Notes: generated by a model not told the origin, from the sequence alone. 64,000 nucleotides of DNA from Virgibacillus halodenitrificans JCM 12304 (GCF_001310895.1 NZ_BAZS01000014.1:18669-82668), one strand, 5' to 3'; shown: positions 52,657-61,323, counted from the stretch's first letter. Made by a program: numbers and translations.

Positions 52657-53982
52657 ATGGAAGGATTACAATGGTTTGTTGATCTGGGAGCTTCCGTTAT
52701 GCTCCCTGTTATCATTTTTATTTTTGCGCTTATACTTGGAACAAAAGTGAAAAAAGCGATACAAGCAGGGCTTACTGTAGGAATTGGTTTTGTCGGGTTG
52801 AATTTGATTCTTGAATTATTAACGAGTAGCTTAGGACCTGCAGCAAAATCGATGGTTGAATATCTTGGTTTCGATTTACGCACAATTGATGTGGGCTGGC
52901 CTGCTGCAGCGGCTATTTCCTATGGCACAACATTAGGCAGTCTAGCTATTCCTATAGGCATAGGAATAAATATTTTGTTGTTGCTATTTGGATTAACCAA
53001 AACATTAAATGTGGATATATGGAACTATTGGCATTTCGCGTTTACAGGCTCTTTAGTTTATGCGATCACAAATAACTTTGCATTCGGACTGCTTACCATT
53101 GCTGTACATGTCATGGTGATTTTTCTCTTGGGTGATTTGCTTGCGTCAGATATTCAATCCTACTACGGATTCAAGCAAATTACTTTTCCGCATGCAGCTT
53201 CAGCACCATCTTATTTTTTAGCAAAACCCCTGAATTATGTTTTTGACCGGATCCCTTGGTTTAATAAATTGGAGGCTAGTCATGAAACCATTCAGAAACG
53301 ATTTGGGTTACTTGGAGATTCTTTGATACTCGGTGTCTTACTAGGTATTGTTATTGGTGTGCTGGCAGGTTATAACCTTCAAGAAACACTTCAACTGGCC
53401 ATACAGACAGGTGCTGTACTTGTTTTGATGCCAAAAATGGTTGCATTACTGATGGAAGGGCTAACCCCTGTTTCGGAAGCGGCCGGTGAAATGATGAAAA
53501 AAAGATTTCCAAATAGAGAATTATTCATTGGAATGGACAGTGCTTTATCAGTTGGTCATCCTGCAGTTTTGTCCGCCTCCTTGTTGATGGTGCCGATTAC
53601 CCTTTTATTGGCAGTTATCTTACCAGGAAATACGGTATTGCCGTTTGGAGATTTGGCTGCCATTCCATTTTTAATCTGCTTAATGGTCCCTGTCTTTAAA
53701 GGGAATATAATTCGGACAATTATTGCTGCCACCATATACATAAGTGCAGGTTTGTATATTGCTACATGGGTTTCTCCGTTGTTTACAGAAATGGCTAACA
53801 ATGCCGGTTTTGACGCTGGAGACAACTCCAGCATTTCAGCGTTAGTAGACGGAGCGCTCTGGACAACCGGGTTATTTGTTGGTGTTGGGAAAATGGTGGG
53901 CTGGCCTGGGATTGCGGCGATTGGAATCATTGCATTTGCTGGTCTGCTAAATGTCAATAAAATCAGGAAGAAAGGTGGTTAG
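52657..53982 (+). CDS. PTS EIIC component, galactitol type (GatC)
   Basis: 441 residues, about 10-12 membrane segments. VDLGASVMLPVIIFIFALIL, GIGFVGLNLILELL, then VGWPAAAAISYGTTLGSLAI, and FIGMDSALSVGHPAVLSASL match EIIC-Gat. It moves and phosphorylates a polyol or sugar across the membrane. GGGGTGAG precedes ATG 52657. The true substrate is uncertain; no polyol dehydrogenase or tagatose-bisphosphate aldolase gene is nearby. Confidence 0.88.
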   Translation: MEGLQWFVDLGASVMLPVIIFIFALILGTKVKKAIQAGLTVGIGFVGLNLILELLTSSLGPAAKSMVEYLGFDLRTIDVGWPAAAAISYGTTLGSLAIPIGIGINILLLLFGLTKTLNVDIWNYWHFAFTGSLVYAITNNFAFGLLTIAVHVMVIFLLGDLLASDIQSYYGFKQITFPHAASAPSYFLAKPLNYVFDRIPWFNKLEASHETIQKRFGLLGDSLILGVLLGIVIGVLAGYNLQETLQLAIQTGAVLVLMPKMVALLMEGLTPVSEAAGEMMKKRFPNRELFIGMDSALSVGHPAVLSASLLMVPITLLLAVILPGNTVLPFGDLAAIPFLICLMVPVFKGNIIRTIIAATIYISAGLYIATWVSPLFTEMANNAGFDAGDNSSISALVDGALWTTGLFVGVGKMVGWPGIAAIGIIAFAGLLNVNKIRKKGG

Positions 53983-53984
53983 TT

Positions 53985-54266
53985 ATGAAAAAGGGACTAA
54001 TCGTTTGCGGAACCGGAGTTGCTACTTCAACTGTTGTTTTGGGGAAAGTGAAGGAATACTTGACCAAGGAGGATTTAATTTCACAGGTAGAGCTCCATCA
54101 AGCAAACATTAATGATGCACATAGCAGAAGCGATGACTATGCGTTTATCGTATCAACAACGATCGTCCCAGATGATTGGAAGGAAAATGTGATTGATGGG
54201 GTTCCATTGCTTACAGGGATTGGAACAGAAGAAGTGTATTTGGAAATTAGAAATAAATTGGTGTGA
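53985..54266 (+). CDS. PTS EIIB component, galactitol type (GatB)
   Basis: 93 residues. GLIVCGTGVATSTVVLGKV (phosphocysteine at residue 8) is the EIIB-Gat P-loop. It ends GTEEVYLEIRNKLV. It starts 2 bases after gatC with AAAGGTGG as ribosome site. It receives phosphate from the EIIA and donates to the sugar during transport. Confidence 0.9.
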   Translation: MKKGLIVCGTGVATSTVVLGKVKEYLTKEDLISQVELHQANINDAHSRSDDYAFIVSTTIVPDDWKENVIDGVPLLTGIGTEEVYLEIRNKLV

Positions 54267-54383
54267 GAAAAAGGGCTCCCGTACAGGTAGGCTGGCAGAA
54301 TTCGAGACTATGTTAAAAACAATTTTGATTTTAAAGTGTGGGGGCTATACTCTGAAGCGAAGAGATTATCTTCCAGAAAAATT

Positions 54384-54423
54384 GGGGAAAGCTTTCCTTC
54401 CATTTTCGTTCGAAAGCTTCCCC
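54384..54423. terminator. Inverted repeat after the PTS genes
   Basis: GGGGAAAGCTTTC and GAAAGCTTCCCC pair with one bulge around a 14-base loop. It lies between the convergent PTS and guanine deaminase genes. There is no good T-run. The 117 bases between gatB and this hairpin hold nothing I can support. Confidence 0.5.
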
Positions 54424-54464
54424 ACTAATAAGAACTTTTATAAGTAGGCTTGCTACTGTTCTAG

Positions 54465-55829
54465 TCAATCACCTACTACTTTTTCCCCCTGCACCCAAAC
54501 CTCTTTTATATTTTCGGATTTCACAAGATACATAATTTTTTGAAACACGTCATCCAGATCTTCCTTTTCATCAAATATCGGAAGGGAATTTCCTTTTGCT
54601 TTTGTATCAATGATTTGTACATCCCAAGCGTAGCCCTTCTCCAAGAGACCGATTGGGAGACTTAAGCTCTTACCACCACCAGCTGTCGCAAAATAAAATG
54701 CTTCCTTAATTGTAATGCGTGAATCGTCTACACCACGCACTTCGAGGGATTTGGAATTGTCTACTCCATCCTCCAGCATGCGGGAGGATACGACCGCTTG
54801 CTTTGCATTATCATATAAGCTGGGTGTTGCTCCAGCTGAGATGTCTGTTCCTAAGCCAATGTCCACACCACGGGAATGGAAATGGCGAAGGGGCATTACC
54901 GCATTCGCGAAATAGGCATTTGAGAGTGGGCAATGGCCAATAGCTGTACCTGTTTCAGCAAATAATTCCACATCTTTATCTTCTAAAAATACCGAATGTG
55001 CCATCACCGATTTATCCTGTAATAAACCAAAATCGTTTAAAGCAGCTGTATCGGTTTTATGAAATCGTTCTTTAACAAAACCGTGTTCCCAGTCGCTTTC
55101 ACTGCAATGGGATTGGATATGTGTGTCATATTTGGCAGCAAGCTCACCTAAACCCTTTAATGCTTCATCCGTACAGCTTGGGATAAATCTTGGGGTTACA
55201 ACAGGATAAACGCCTTGCTTGGTCGTTTTTGCTAATTCCTTCACATCCACAATAAATTGCTCTGTTTCTTCTAACGCAGTTGTTGCGTCTGGGTCTCTAT
55301 AATAATCCGGATTTTGCTCTGGATCATCTGCAACTACTTTACCCACCAATCCACGTTGCCCTTTTTCTGCACATATTTTAGCTAATAGATAGCTTGCTTC
55401 TCTGTGTACAGTAGCAAAGTATAATCCTGTTGTCGTACCATTTTTTAACAATGTATGGACAAGATCTTCATACACTTTTTTTGCAAAGCTTGTATCTTCA
55501 AATTTAGCTTCCAACGGAAAAGTATACGTATGCAACCAATCATTCAATGGTAGGTCCAATGCCGTTCCAGCCTGAGCCCATTGTGGGGCATGAATGTGTA
55601 AATCAACAAATCCAGGGAAAAGATATTGTCCTTTCTTCAGGCGATAAAAGTTACTTTTGTCTTCGTACTCTTGGAGAATTGAGCGGTAACGTGGATCTTC
55701 AGGAGATACCACATTTGCAATCATCCCACTATCGTCTACGCAAAAAAGATGGTCTTTTACTATATTTATTTCCTTAGCAGATTTGCTTGTAAATGCAGTT
55801 CCTTGAAAAATTAACGAATAATTATACAT
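54465..55829 (-). CDS. guaD: Guanine deaminase (amidohydrolase superfamily)
   Basis: 454 residues from ATG 55829 (AAGGTGA 5-6 bases upstream; a GTG three codons earlier overlaps that site). FPGFVDLHIHAPQWAQAG (metal HxH and the guanine-deaminase-like PQW), GTTTGLYFATVHREASYLLA, DPEQNPDYYRDPDATTALEE, VTPRFIPSCTDEALKGLG, IQSHCSESDWEHG, MAHSVFLEDKD, and GLGTDISAGATPSLYDNAKQ are the conserved blocks. It converts guanine to xanthine and ammonia. This is the large amidohydrolase type (E. coli GuaD-like), not the small cytidine-deaminase-like GuaD of B. subtilis. It diverges from the guanine riboswitch and purine permease. Confidence 0.9.
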   Translation of the reverse strand: MYNYSLIFQGTAFTSKSAKEINIVKDHLFCVDDSGMIANVVSPEDPRYRSILQEYEDKSNFYRLKKGQYLFPGFVDLHIHAPQWAQAGTALDLPLNDWLHTYTFPLEAKFEDTSFAKKVYEDLVHTLLKNGTTTGLYFATVHREASYLLAKICAEKGQRGLVGKVVADDPEQNPDYYRDPDATTALEETEQFIVDVKELAKTTKQGVYPVVTPRFIPSCTDEALKGLGELAAKYDTHIQSHCSESDWEHGFVKERFHKTDTAALNDFGLLQDKSVMAHSVFLEDKDVELFAETGTAIGHCPLSNAYFANAVMPLRHFHSRGVDIGLGTDISAGATPSLYDNAKQAVVSSRMLEDGVDNSKSLEVRGVDDSRITIKEAFYFATAGGGKSLSLPIGLLEKGYAWDVQIIDTKAKGNSLPIFDEKEDLDDVFQKIMYLVKSENIKEVWVQGEKVVGD

Positions 55830-56001
55830 ATAAATCACCTTATTGTTCGTATTTTGTTAATTATAGTAGCCATTATAATGGAATGGGATACGGAAGTCCA
55901 GAGAGCTATATAGCTTTTTGAAATTTGTGGTAAACCTAAGTAGAAAAAGGGATCCAAGAGCTATTGCAACAAATAAAATAGAAGTTTTTTTAAAAAAATA
56001 C

Positions 56002-56029
56002 TTGTTTAATAGAAAATGGGTGTTATACT
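56002..56029 (+). promoter_or_regulatory. Sigma-A promoter upstream of the purine riboswitch
   Basis: TTGTTT (56002-56007), 16-base spacer, TATACT (56024-56029), 20 bases before the riboswitch begins. Confidence 0.6.
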
Positions 56030-56049
56030 AAAGACAAACTTAATGATGT

Positions 56050-56119
56050 TTTTCATATAATAGCGGGGATATGGCCTGCGAGTTTCTACCAGTTTACCGT
56101 AAATGAACTGACTATGAAA
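56050..56119 (+). ncRNA. Purine riboswitch, guanine type
   Basis: TTTCATATAATAGCGGGGAT, ATGGCCTGCGAGTTTCTACC and TTACCGTAAATGAACTGACT, ATGAAA follow the xpt aptamer in order, with both kissing loops and the three-way junction. The specificity base in GACTATG is C, as in guanine/hypoxanthine sensors. A terminator follows at 56182, so purines should switch the downstream permease off. Confidence 0.95.
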
Positions 56120-56181
56120 AGCTTGTATGGGTGACGTCTACGTATGTTTAGATGTTATTCTTATTTCGGTTCCTTTAAGGT

Positions 56182-56229
56182 CCGGGATACATGCTTATTC
56201 ATAGAAAAGCATGTATCCCGGGCTTTTTT
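56182..56229 (+). terminator. Purine-riboswitch terminator
   Basis: CCGGGATACATGCTT and AAGCATGTATCCCGG form a perfect 15-bp stem followed by GCTTTTTTG. Confidence 0.95.
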
Positions 56230-56386
56230 GTATTGGTAGTGAAAATCTTCATATTATATTGCGAAGTAACTAAGAATATTGAGGCTGCGTTAATCACCGC
56301 TATGGGGAAATATTCCGCTACTATTTATTATTATATCTACGAAGAAAAATTGCGTTCGGAAACACCCAGAAATGTGCAGTGTACGA

Positions 56387-56513
56387 ATTGATTGGAGTGG
56401 AGGGCGGCGACTCCTACCGGAATAGCATGAGGCGAAGACCCTGGACGGAGCGTAGCGGAGGAAGCGGCTGAGGCCATGCCGGTGGAAAGCGTCCGCCTGA
56501 AACGGAAATCAAT
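56387..56513. repeat. MITE-like repeat with ATTGATT/AATCAAT ends
   Basis: The element (ATTGATTGGAGTGGAGGGCG ... GGAATAGCATGAGGCGAAGA ... CATGCCGGTGGAAAGCGTCC ... ACGGAAATCAAT) shares its ends and 3' part with 48133-48387. It is GC-rich in AT-rich surroundings and lies between the purine terminator and the permease gene. Small frames across 56191-56534 come from it and the terminator and are not genes. The flanks (56230-56386, 56514-56680) hold nothing else I can support. Confidence 0.8.
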
Positions 56514-56695
56514 GGGGTACTTCTCCTCAAACATTTAACTGAGCTTTTCATCAATATAGTTACGTCGCAGTTTACTCCTACTATGAATGTACGAAATACG
56601 TTTGTGCCCTAACATTTGTAGTAGAACCAAATAAATTATTTACTCGTAAGCTCATTGTTATCACCTATGAATATAAATTGGAGGGAGTTACAAAT

Positions 56696-58057
56696 ATGGT
56701 TAATACAGCTAGAAAACAAGAAACAGAAATAAACGAGGTTGAACAACAGGGGAAGGAAACAGAAATTTCTGTTGGAAAGTCGCTCTTTGTTGGATTACAG
56801 CATGTACTTGCAATGGATCTTTTTATACCTCCAATCATTTTGGCTGGATTATTATCCTTTTCTGTAGCTGATAGTGCGTTATTAATCCAAATGACGTTTA
56901 TCGCTTGTGGAATTGCAACAATCATTCAGGCTGGATTTGCAATGAAGCTGCCTGTGATGCAAGGGCCCTCGTTTGTTCCGATTAGCGCATTGGCAGCTAT
57001 TGGCACCACTTCCGGAATAGGTGCAATGATTGGTAGTCTTATCCCTGGCGCTATACTCATTTCTTTGCTAGGCAAACCGCTAAACGTATTTAGTAAGCTT
57101 GTATTAAAATTTATCCCACCACTTGTGGCAGGGACGGTTATCGTTGTTGTGGGTATATCTCTCATGCCCGCTGCGATTAATTCCATCTATACTGCACCTG
57201 GAAGCTTTCAAGTGAACATCCTGATTGCTTTTATTACAGCAGTTGTATTGATTGCTTGTATGTATATAGGTGAAAATATGAAAACAAAATTTAAATTTAT
57301 GAAAGTAGCTTCCGTCATGCTTTCACTGGGAATTGGAACTCTAGTTGCAGCTTTATTCGGACTTGTAAATTTTTCGCATGTTAGCGAGGTGCCGTGGTTC
57401 GCGTTGCCAAGTATATTTGCATTTGGTACACCAACATTTGAATTGGATGCGATATTAATTATGCTTGCCATTTATTTGATTATCGTAATTGAAACGACGG
57501 GTACATGGTTTACCGTTGGCGAAGTAGCAGATGAAAAGCTGGATGGAAAGCGATTAAACGGTGGAGCGTTTGGAGAGGGGATCGGTTGCTTTGTTGGATC
57601 CTTCTTTGGAGGAACACCTGTGACAGGATATTCTTCTAATGCTGGAATAATAGCCATTACGGGTGTGAAGAGCCGTAAACCGATTATCGCCGGTGGTGCT
57701 ATTTTGATAGCACTTGGAATGATGCCAAAAATCATGAACGTTATTGCCAGCATTCCAGCTCCAGTAATTAATGGGGTTTTTGCTATTCTATGTGTTGTTA
57801 TTATGATGAATGGTTTTAAAGTAATTAAGAATGCACCATTTACAGAAAGAAATATGATCGTAATTGGTCTTCCTATTATGCTTGCATTATCTGCTGTCCT
57901 TATGCCAGCAGAGATCGCAAATGGGTTACCGAATCTAGTAACATACTTTGTTTCTTCAGGAACAGCCGTGGGCGCAATTGCAGCATTAGTCCTTAATTTC
58001 GTACTTCCTGAGAAAAAGCAAGACAGCAACGTAATTCCATTAGGTGTTAGTAAATAG
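56696..58057 (+). CDS. Purine permease of the nucleobase:cation symporter-2 family
   Basis: 453 residues from ATG 56696 (GGAGGGAG about 9-10 bases before), about 12-14 membrane segments. GLQHVLAMDLFIPPIILAGL carries the NCS2 His motif, KLPVMQGPSFVPISALAAIG the QGPSF-type TM3 sequence, and GGTPVTGYSSNAGIIAITGV the signature loop NxGxxxxT. These identify a xanthine/urate-type rather than uracil-type transporter. It lies behind the guanine riboswitch, so it is purine-repressed, and beside guanine deaminase. Confidence 0.9.
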   Translation: MVNTARKQETEINEVEQQGKETEISVGKSLFVGLQHVLAMDLFIPPIILAGLLSFSVADSALLIQMTFIACGIATIIQAGFAMKLPVMQGPSFVPISALAAIGTTSGIGAMIGSLIPGAILISLLGKPLNVFSKLVLKFIPPLVAGTVIVVVGISLMPAAINSIYTAPGSFQVNILIAFITAVVLIACMYIGENMKTKFKFMKVASVMLSLGIGTLVAALFGLVNFSHVSEVPWFALPSIFAFGTPTFELDAILIMLAIYLIIVIETTGTWFTVGEVADEKLDGKRLNGGAFGEGIGCFVGSFFGGTPVTGYSSNAGIIAITGVKSRKPIIAGGAILIALGMMPKIMNVIASIPAPVINGVFAILCVVIMMNGFKVIKNAPFTERNMIVIGLPIMLALSAVLMPAEIANGLPNLVTYFVSSGTAVGAIAALVLNFVLPEKKQDSNVIPLGVSK

Positions 58058-58069
58058 AGCTGGAGCAGG

Positions 58070-58125
58070 AAGGCGGTTCTTCAGGCCCCGGGACAGGAGA
58101 ACCGTCCCTCTGTATCATTGACACG
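58070..58125. repeat. Small palindromic repeat (GGGACGGTTCT type)
   Basis: GGCGGTTCTTC, CCCGGGACAGGAGAACCGTC and CCTCTGTATCATTGACA form a nested palindrome of a kind I recall as dispersed in Firmicutes genomes. It lacks a T-run, so it is more likely a repeat than a terminator, although the hairpin could still affect the transcript between permease and Rieske gene. Confidence 0.5.
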
Positions 58126-58152
58126 ATTTAATTTATCTGAGGAGGAAGGCTT

Positions 58153-59196
58153 ATGCAGCAAGATAGATTGTGGAACGAATGGCATCCTGTATGTAAGTCG
58201 GAGGAATTGCAAGATGATCCTAAGCAAGTTTTTGTGCTTGGAGAAAGGGTAGTTATTTTCCGAAATGAGAAAGGCGTTCATGCGTTCAAGGATTTATGTA
58301 TTCATCGTGGAGCGGCCCTCTCACTAGGTAAAGTTGTCGATGGAAATTTAGTTTGTGCATACCATGCGTGGGAATATAATTCAGAGGGAACGTGTGTGAA
58401 GATTCCTGCACTGCCATGTGAGCGGCCGATTCCAAAGAAATCAAAAGCAACAGTGTACCATTGTCAGGAGTATCTGGGACTCATTTGGGTAAATCTTGGA
58501 GATGAACCAATACAATTAATTAACTATCCGGAGTATAACCAGGAAGGCTATCGCACAATTATATGCGGTTCTTATGAGGTAAAAGCCAATGCCCCTCGGA
58601 TTATTGAAAATTTCCTTGATGTCTCTCATTTAATGTTCGTACATGAAGGCATGCTCGGGGATACGGATCATGCTGAAATAGTAGATTATGATGTTGAATT
58701 TCTTGATGGTCGCTTTATTACGAGTAAGATCCCTGTATACCAGCCAAATGCTGATGGACGATCAAAAGGTGGTTACACAGATTATGTATATGAGATTTTA
58801 AGCCCAACTGCTGCTCGTTTTACGAAAACAACAGAGGGATCAGATGAGGAACTTACCATTCTGACAGTAGTTAACCAAGAAGATCATGAACAATGTAATG
58901 TTTATATGCTTTTAACCAGAAACTACGACTTGGATCAGCCGGATGAACCGTTTAGGGAGTTTCAGGATACGATTTTTTATCAGGATTTGGATGTGGTAGA
59001 AAGTCAGAAGCCAGAATTGCTTCCACTGGATCTTCAAGCAGAAATGCACTTGAAGTCAGATGCACTTACGATTGCCTACCGGAGATGGTTAGACAAATTA
59101 GGAATTGAAAATGGCACCATGCCAATAAATAGTGATAAGAAGCAACGAGCAAGAAAACGGGCCACCCAGAAAAAGACAGCAGCTGTGAACCATTAA
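58153..59196 (+). CDS. Rieske non-haem iron oxygenase, alpha subunit type
   Basis: 347 residues, GGAGGAAGG before ATG 58153. The N-terminal Rieske domain has CIHRGAALSLGK (CxH near residue 48) and CAYHAWEY (CxxH near 68), binding the 2Fe-2S cluster. The C-terminal domain has IIENFLDVSHLMFVHEGMLG (about 152-171), giving the bridging Asp and two His ligands of the mononuclear iron. It adds oxygen to, or O/N-demethylates, a small aromatic or heterocyclic compound. No reductase gene is visible in the window, so an external electron donor is needed. Being co-directional with a purine permease, a purine or methylxanthine substrate is possible but unproven. Confidence 0.85.
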   Translation: MQQDRLWNEWHPVCKSEELQDDPKQVFVLGERVVIFRNEKGVHAFKDLCIHRGAALSLGKVVDGNLVCAYHAWEYNSEGTCVKIPALPCERPIPKKSKATVYHCQEYLGLIWVNLGDEPIQLINYPEYNQEGYRTIICGSYEVKANAPRIIENFLDVSHLMFVHEGMLGDTDHAEIVDYDVEFLDGRFITSKIPVYQPNADGRSKGGYTDYVYEILSPTAARFTKTTEGSDEELTILTVVNQEDHEQCNVYMLLTRNYDLDQPDEPFREFQDTIFYQDLDVVESQKPELLPLDLQAEMHLKSDALTIAYRRWLDKLGIENGTMPINSDKKQRARKRATQKKTAAVNH

Positions 59197-59211
59197 GAGT
59201 AATTATAATAA

Positions 59212-59244
59212 TCCGACGTAACGAACCCCCCGCGTTACGTCGGA
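59212..59244. terminator. Bidirectional hairpin terminator
   Basis: TCCGACGTAACG and CGTTACGTCGGA are perfect 12-bp arms around 9 bases, between the convergent Rieske gene and the unknown gene at 59254. Confidence 0.85.
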
Positions 59245-59253
59245 GTTTAATTC

Positions 59254-59799
59254 TTACCAAAACTCAAAAAGTGTTTCTTGTCCAATATGTGGGGCATACT
59301 TTGCTAGAAGGGCCTCTAAATCTGTTGAATCCTCCAAATCAATCCAATCATCAATACCCCCTAAAAAACAGAAACGTTCCATTACGAAACACCGTTCGTC
59401 CTCGTCAATTAATTCTAATCGCAGTTCCGTCTCATATTGCTTATATTTATCCTGTGTATGCGAATCAGTAAATGGTAAAACTTCCCCTAATTCTTTATTT
59501 GCGTAATAAATATAAATATATTCCTTTTTTACATCGAGCTTTATATCCTTTATAGGAGAGTGCTTCTTTAAACTCTCTTTAATCGTTTGTATTTCCTGCT
59601 CATTAACAATTTGTTTCTGTTCTTTTCGTAAGTATACTTTCCCATTTGGATTTTCATATATTTCATAACCATTAGGTAATTGATCTATTGCATTATCTTT
59701 AACTTTTTTAGAAAAATGATAAGTTAAATTTCCTTTTTTTGTCGTGCTACTATGTAAATAATATGCTTCACCACGAAAATTTGTATAAGATAAAGTCAT
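59254..59799 (-). CDS. Uncharacterised protein
   Basis: 181 residues, start ATG 59799 with AAAGGAGATGAG upstream. I do not recognise the family. It is soluble and charged: an N-terminal strand-rich part (LSYTNFRGEAYYLHSSTTKK, HFSKKVKDNAIDQLPNGYEI, NPNGKVYLRKEQ), a helix (EIQTIKESLKKHS), a Tyr-rich strand (EYIYIYYANK), and an acidic C-terminal half (DDWIDLEDSTDLEALLAKYA). There is no signal peptide or membrane segment. It is isolated between a terminator and the LacI promoter region. Codon use and ribosome site are like its neighbours, so it is a real gene. Confidence 0.7.
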   Translation of the reverse strand: MTLSYTNFRGEAYYLHSSTTKKGNLTYHFSKKVKDNAIDQLPNGYEIYENPNGKVYLRKEQKQIVNEQEIQTIKESLKKHSPIKDIKLDVKKEYIYIYYANKELGEVLPFTDSHTQDKYKQYETELRLELIDEDERCFVMERFCFLGGIDDWIDLEDSTDLEALLAKYAPHIGQETLFEFW

Positions 59800-60019
59800 T
59801 TCATACTCATCTCCTTTTTAAATAGATTACACAGAATATGTCTTATTTTTTCTAAGCAGTAGCGTTGGACTAATAGGTAAAATAGAAAATTTGTGCATTT
59901 AACTTTAAACTCATTTTACATTTCGTTTCTCCATTTGTTCAAGGATTAAGAGATGAGTTAAATTTTAATAGAAGTCAGCAACACATAAGCAAACTTCAAT
60001 TTCTATAATTTTTTCACTA

Positions 60020-60048
60020 TTGACAAGCTTACAAAATAATTTTATTAT
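60020..60048 (+). promoter_or_regulatory. Sigma-A promoter of lacI-family gene
   Basis: TTGACA (60020-60025), 17-base spacer, TATTAT (60043-60048). The first operator follows at once. The region 59800-60019 holds nothing else I can support. Confidence 0.7.
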
Positions 60049-60051
60049 TTA

Positions 60052-60065
60052 TGTAACGGGTTACA
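60052..60065. promoter_or_regulatory. LacI-type operator 1
   Basis: TGTAACGGGTTACA, a near-perfect dyad of the same sequence as the second operator 35 bases away, placed at the transcription start. Confidence 0.7.
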
Positions 60066-60086
60066 CATATTTTTGTATAAGCTAAT

Positions 60087-60102
60087 ATGTAACGCGTTAC
60101 AT
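60087..60102. promoter_or_regulatory. LacI-type operator 2
   Basis: ATGTAACGCGTTACAT is a perfect 16-base palindrome with the central CG typical of LacI/GalR sites, 17 bases before the gene. Two operators 35-36 bases apart (centre to centre) at its own promoter mean autoregulation. Confidence 0.8.
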
Positions 60103-60118
60103 AGTGAGGTGATTATAC

Positions 60119-61108
60119 ATGTCAACAATTAGAGATGTTGCCAAATTAGCAAATGTATCTGTAGCTACTGTTTCTCGAGTCATTAATGCAAATGGATATG
60201 TAAATGAAAATACAAAGCAAAAGGTGGAAGAAGCAATCAAGCAATTGAATTATCGACCAAATGATGTTGCACGTAGTTTATTTAATGGTAGATCAAAAAT
60301 GATTGCGCTATTTGTACCAGATATTCAAAACCCCTTCTTCCCTGAGCTGGCGAGAGCTGTAGAGGATATGGCAAATTCGCGGGGATATACATTTATTCTA
60401 TGTAATACGGATAACAATAATCAAAAAGAAATAGACTATTTACAAGCATTACTACAAAAGTCGATTGATGGTTTTATTTTTGTTTCCAGTACAATCAAAG
60501 CTGAGCAGATTGAAAATATAAACGTTCCGATAGTGGCCATGGATAGAAAAATTAGCCCAGAACTTGTTTCCGTAACTGTAGATAATCGGGACGGCGCAAG
60601 ACAGGCGGTCGAATATTTGCAATCAATAGGCTGTAAGCGAATTGGACATATTTGCGGACCTGAAAATGTAAGTAGTTCAAGAAACAGGCTACAAGGTTAC
60701 TTGGATGTCGTAAAAAAAGAAGACTGGTTGACAAGTGATTTTGTACAGGTTGGTGATCACAGTATTCAGGGGGGACTCGTTGCTGCAATGGAGCTCTTAC
60801 AGAAAAACCCAGATATCGATGGAATTTTTGCAGCCAATGATCTCAGGGCTGTTGGTGTTTTGAAAGCTGCTGAACAATTAGGGATTCGAGTGCCGGAACA
60901 ACTGTCAGTTATAGGTTTTGATAATACAGAGCCAGGAAAAGTTACTACGCCTCAATTAACAACAATTAATCAGCCCATTTACGATATTGGAAAGCGAGCT
61001 GCGGAACTGCTTATTCAGCAGATTGAAACACCTGATAGTGAAATTGAATCGGTCATATATAATGTCGAATTGATTGTAAGAGGATCTACAAAGCCGTTAC
61101 AGAGTTAA
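60119..61108 (+). CDS. LacI/GalR-family transcriptional repressor
   Basis: 329 residues. TIRDVAKLANVSVATVSRVI (residues 3-22) is the HTH, with hinge helix RPNDVARSLF near 50. The periplasmic-binding-like sensor domain follows: MIALFVPDIQNPFFPELARA, then FILCNTDNNNQKEIDYLQAL, VVAMDRKISPELVSVTVDNR, RIGHICGPENVSSSRNRLQG, and GIFAANDLRAVGVLKAAEQL. It resembles RbsR-type regulators. AGGTGA precedes the ATG. It probably senses a sugar; its own operators are TGTAACGCGTTACA-like, and I found no such site before the sialidase, so its wider targets lie elsewhere. Confidence 0.9.
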   Translation: MSTIRDVAKLANVSVATVSRVINANGYVNENTKQKVEEAIKQLNYRPNDVARSLFNGRSKMIALFVPDIQNPFFPELARAVEDMANSRGYTFILCNTDNNNQKEIDYLQALLQKSIDGFIFVSSTIKAEQIENINVPIVAMDRKISPELVSVTVDNRDGARQAVEYLQSIGCKRIGHICGPENVSSSRNRLQGYLDVVKKEDWLTSDFVQVGDHSIQGGLVAAMELLQKNPDIDGIFAANDLRAVGVLKAAEQLGIRVPEQLSVIGFDNTEPGKVTTPQLTTINQPIYDIGKRAAELLIQQIETPDSEIESVIYNVELIVRGSTKPLQS

Positions 61109-61135
61109 TTTTTTATTATTTGCCATACAGACTTC

Positions 61136-61163
61136 AGCACTCTTTTTAAAAGGGTGCTTTTTT
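61136..61163 (+). terminator. Rho-independent terminator after lacI-family gene
   Basis: AGCACTC and GGGTGCT (one G-T pair) form the stem, followed by TTTTTT. Confidence 0.8.
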
Positions 61164-61323
61164 CCTGTTTAACACCTGTTTGTGAGTCTGATTTATCATT
61201 TATAAATTATCTTCACTTGTACTATAAGCTTTATTGTAGGATTAATGAACTATATTTACGGATTATGTGTATACTTTGTCATTTTTTCTTTAATGATGAT
61301 TGTTTTTCTTAATATTTATCGTT

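Noticed and set aside
54193..54447. 84-codon frame overlapping the gatB end
   Set aside because: No ribosome site; it covers non-coding sequence and the inverted repeat.
56191..56534. Short frames on both strands between the purine terminator and the permease
   Set aside because: They overlap the terminator hairpin and the MITE-like repeat and have no translation signals.
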